This document shows, in pieces, positions 34,118-34,231 of a stretch of 34,231 nucleotides of DNA. Positions within the stretch are counted from its first letter, which is position 1; each line of letters starts with the position of its first letter. Source of the stretch: Stenotrophomonas sp. PS02298 (GTDB taxonomy: Bacteria > Pseudomonadota > Gammaproteobacteria > Xanthomonadales > Xanthomonadaceae). Location: the NCBI RefSeq assembly GCF_029959445.1, contig NZ_JASCOR010000031.1:1-34231 (forward strand), in the 5' to 3' direction. A program made the translations under genes and the position numbers. The notes below the pieces were generated by a model. It did no database searches and had not been told where the DNA came from. It saw only the letters and a list, made by a program, of their open reading frames with translations.

Positions 34118-34138
34118 GCTTCGCGGCTGACGCCGCTC
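34118..34138. repeat. Short repeat GCTTCGCGGCTKACGCCGCTC, copy 2
   Basis: GCTTCGCGGCTGACGCCGCTC matches 19573-19593 with one change and begins four bases after the DUF58 stop codon. Confidence 0.6.
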
Positions 34139-34153
34139 AAAAAAGCCGAACCT

Positions 34154-34221
34154 GTAGTGCCGAGCCATGCTCGGCAAAGGCATCACCAGTAAACCCTCAG
34201 CCGAGCATGGCTCGGCTCTAC
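34154..34221. repeat. Facing pair of SMAG/GTAG palindromes
   Basis: A forward copy at 34154-34176 (GTAGTGCCGAGCCATGCTCG) faces an inverted copy at 34199-34221 (ending GGCTCGGCTCTAC). The pair can form two small hairpins or one long one and probably marks the end of the DUF58 transcript. Confidence 0.88.
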
Positions 34222-34231
34222 AGCTTTGCTC

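Noticed and set aside
1..34231. CRISPR array, rRNA genes, phage structural genes, toxin-antitoxin pair
   Set aside because: No evenly spaced direct repeats with unique spacers and no recognisable genes of these kinds were seen; the short repeats here are palindromic intergenic elements.

Overview
The window is a GC-rich chromosomal segment of a Xanthomonadaceae member, most likely Stenotrophomonas. The reasons are the biotin block bioB-bioF-bioH-bioC, the gene families present, and at least seven copies of a short palindrome starting GTAG whose core is gccgagCATGctcggc. From memory this matches the SMAG/GTAG repeats of Stenotrophomonas maltophilia. These assignments come from reading the sequence; no database search was run.

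Region 1 (1-12,491) is accessory DNA ending at the 3' side of a tRNA-Arg(CCG) gene. It carries a minus-strand type I restriction-modification operon in the order hsdM, hsdS, a DUF262/DUF1524 (GmrSD-like) nuclease gene, hsdR and a YgjP-like zinc metallopeptidase gene. Three of the four junctions overlap by 1-8 bases. hsdM is split by an IS3-family (IS407-like) element of about 1.2 kb that left a short target duplication, so the operon is broken in its methylase but otherwise open. Around it lie the end of a second IS3-type element at the left edge, decayed transposase pieces next to the tRNA, and two gene tails that have lost their 5' parts.

Region 2 (12,492-21,185) is housekeeping: tRNA-Arg, ubiA (ubiquinone), an HdeD-like membrane protein, comF, and the cluster bioB-bioF-bioH-bioC. 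A BirA-type inverted repeat overlaps the bioB promoter and the first codons of the divergent comF. bioC makes the malonyl-ACP methyl ester, BioH removes the methyl group once the pimeloyl chain is built, BioF makes KAPA and BioB closes the thiophane ring; bioA and bioD are not in the window. A minus-strand pair follows: a serine/threonine dehydratase-like enzyme overlapping a SanA-like DUF218 protein.

Region 3 (21,330-26,981) holds a Gly/Tyr-rich lipoprotein, a hairpin-rich intergenic region, mnmG (tRNA wobble-uridine modification), a YcgL-like nucleotidyltransferase, a gamma-class carbonic anhydrase-like protein and a secreted/membrane DUF2167 protein.

Region 4 (27,165-34,114) is a tightly packed plus-strand operon: RDD protein, SpoIIM-family protein, DUF4129 membrane protein, DUF4350 protein, MoxR AAA+ ATPase and DUF58 protein. 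It is a conserved type of membrane/AAA+ module of unclear function. The moxR-DUF58 junction has been opened by 224 bases of repeat DNA flanked by AGTGAG, yet a 75-codon frame bridges the gap with GTGA overlaps at both ends.

The most unusual items are the IS-broken hybrid restriction operon, the bridged moxR-DUF58 gap, the BirA-like operator inside comF, and the uncharacterised membrane operon. Nothing here can be claimed from sequence alone as an entirely new system.
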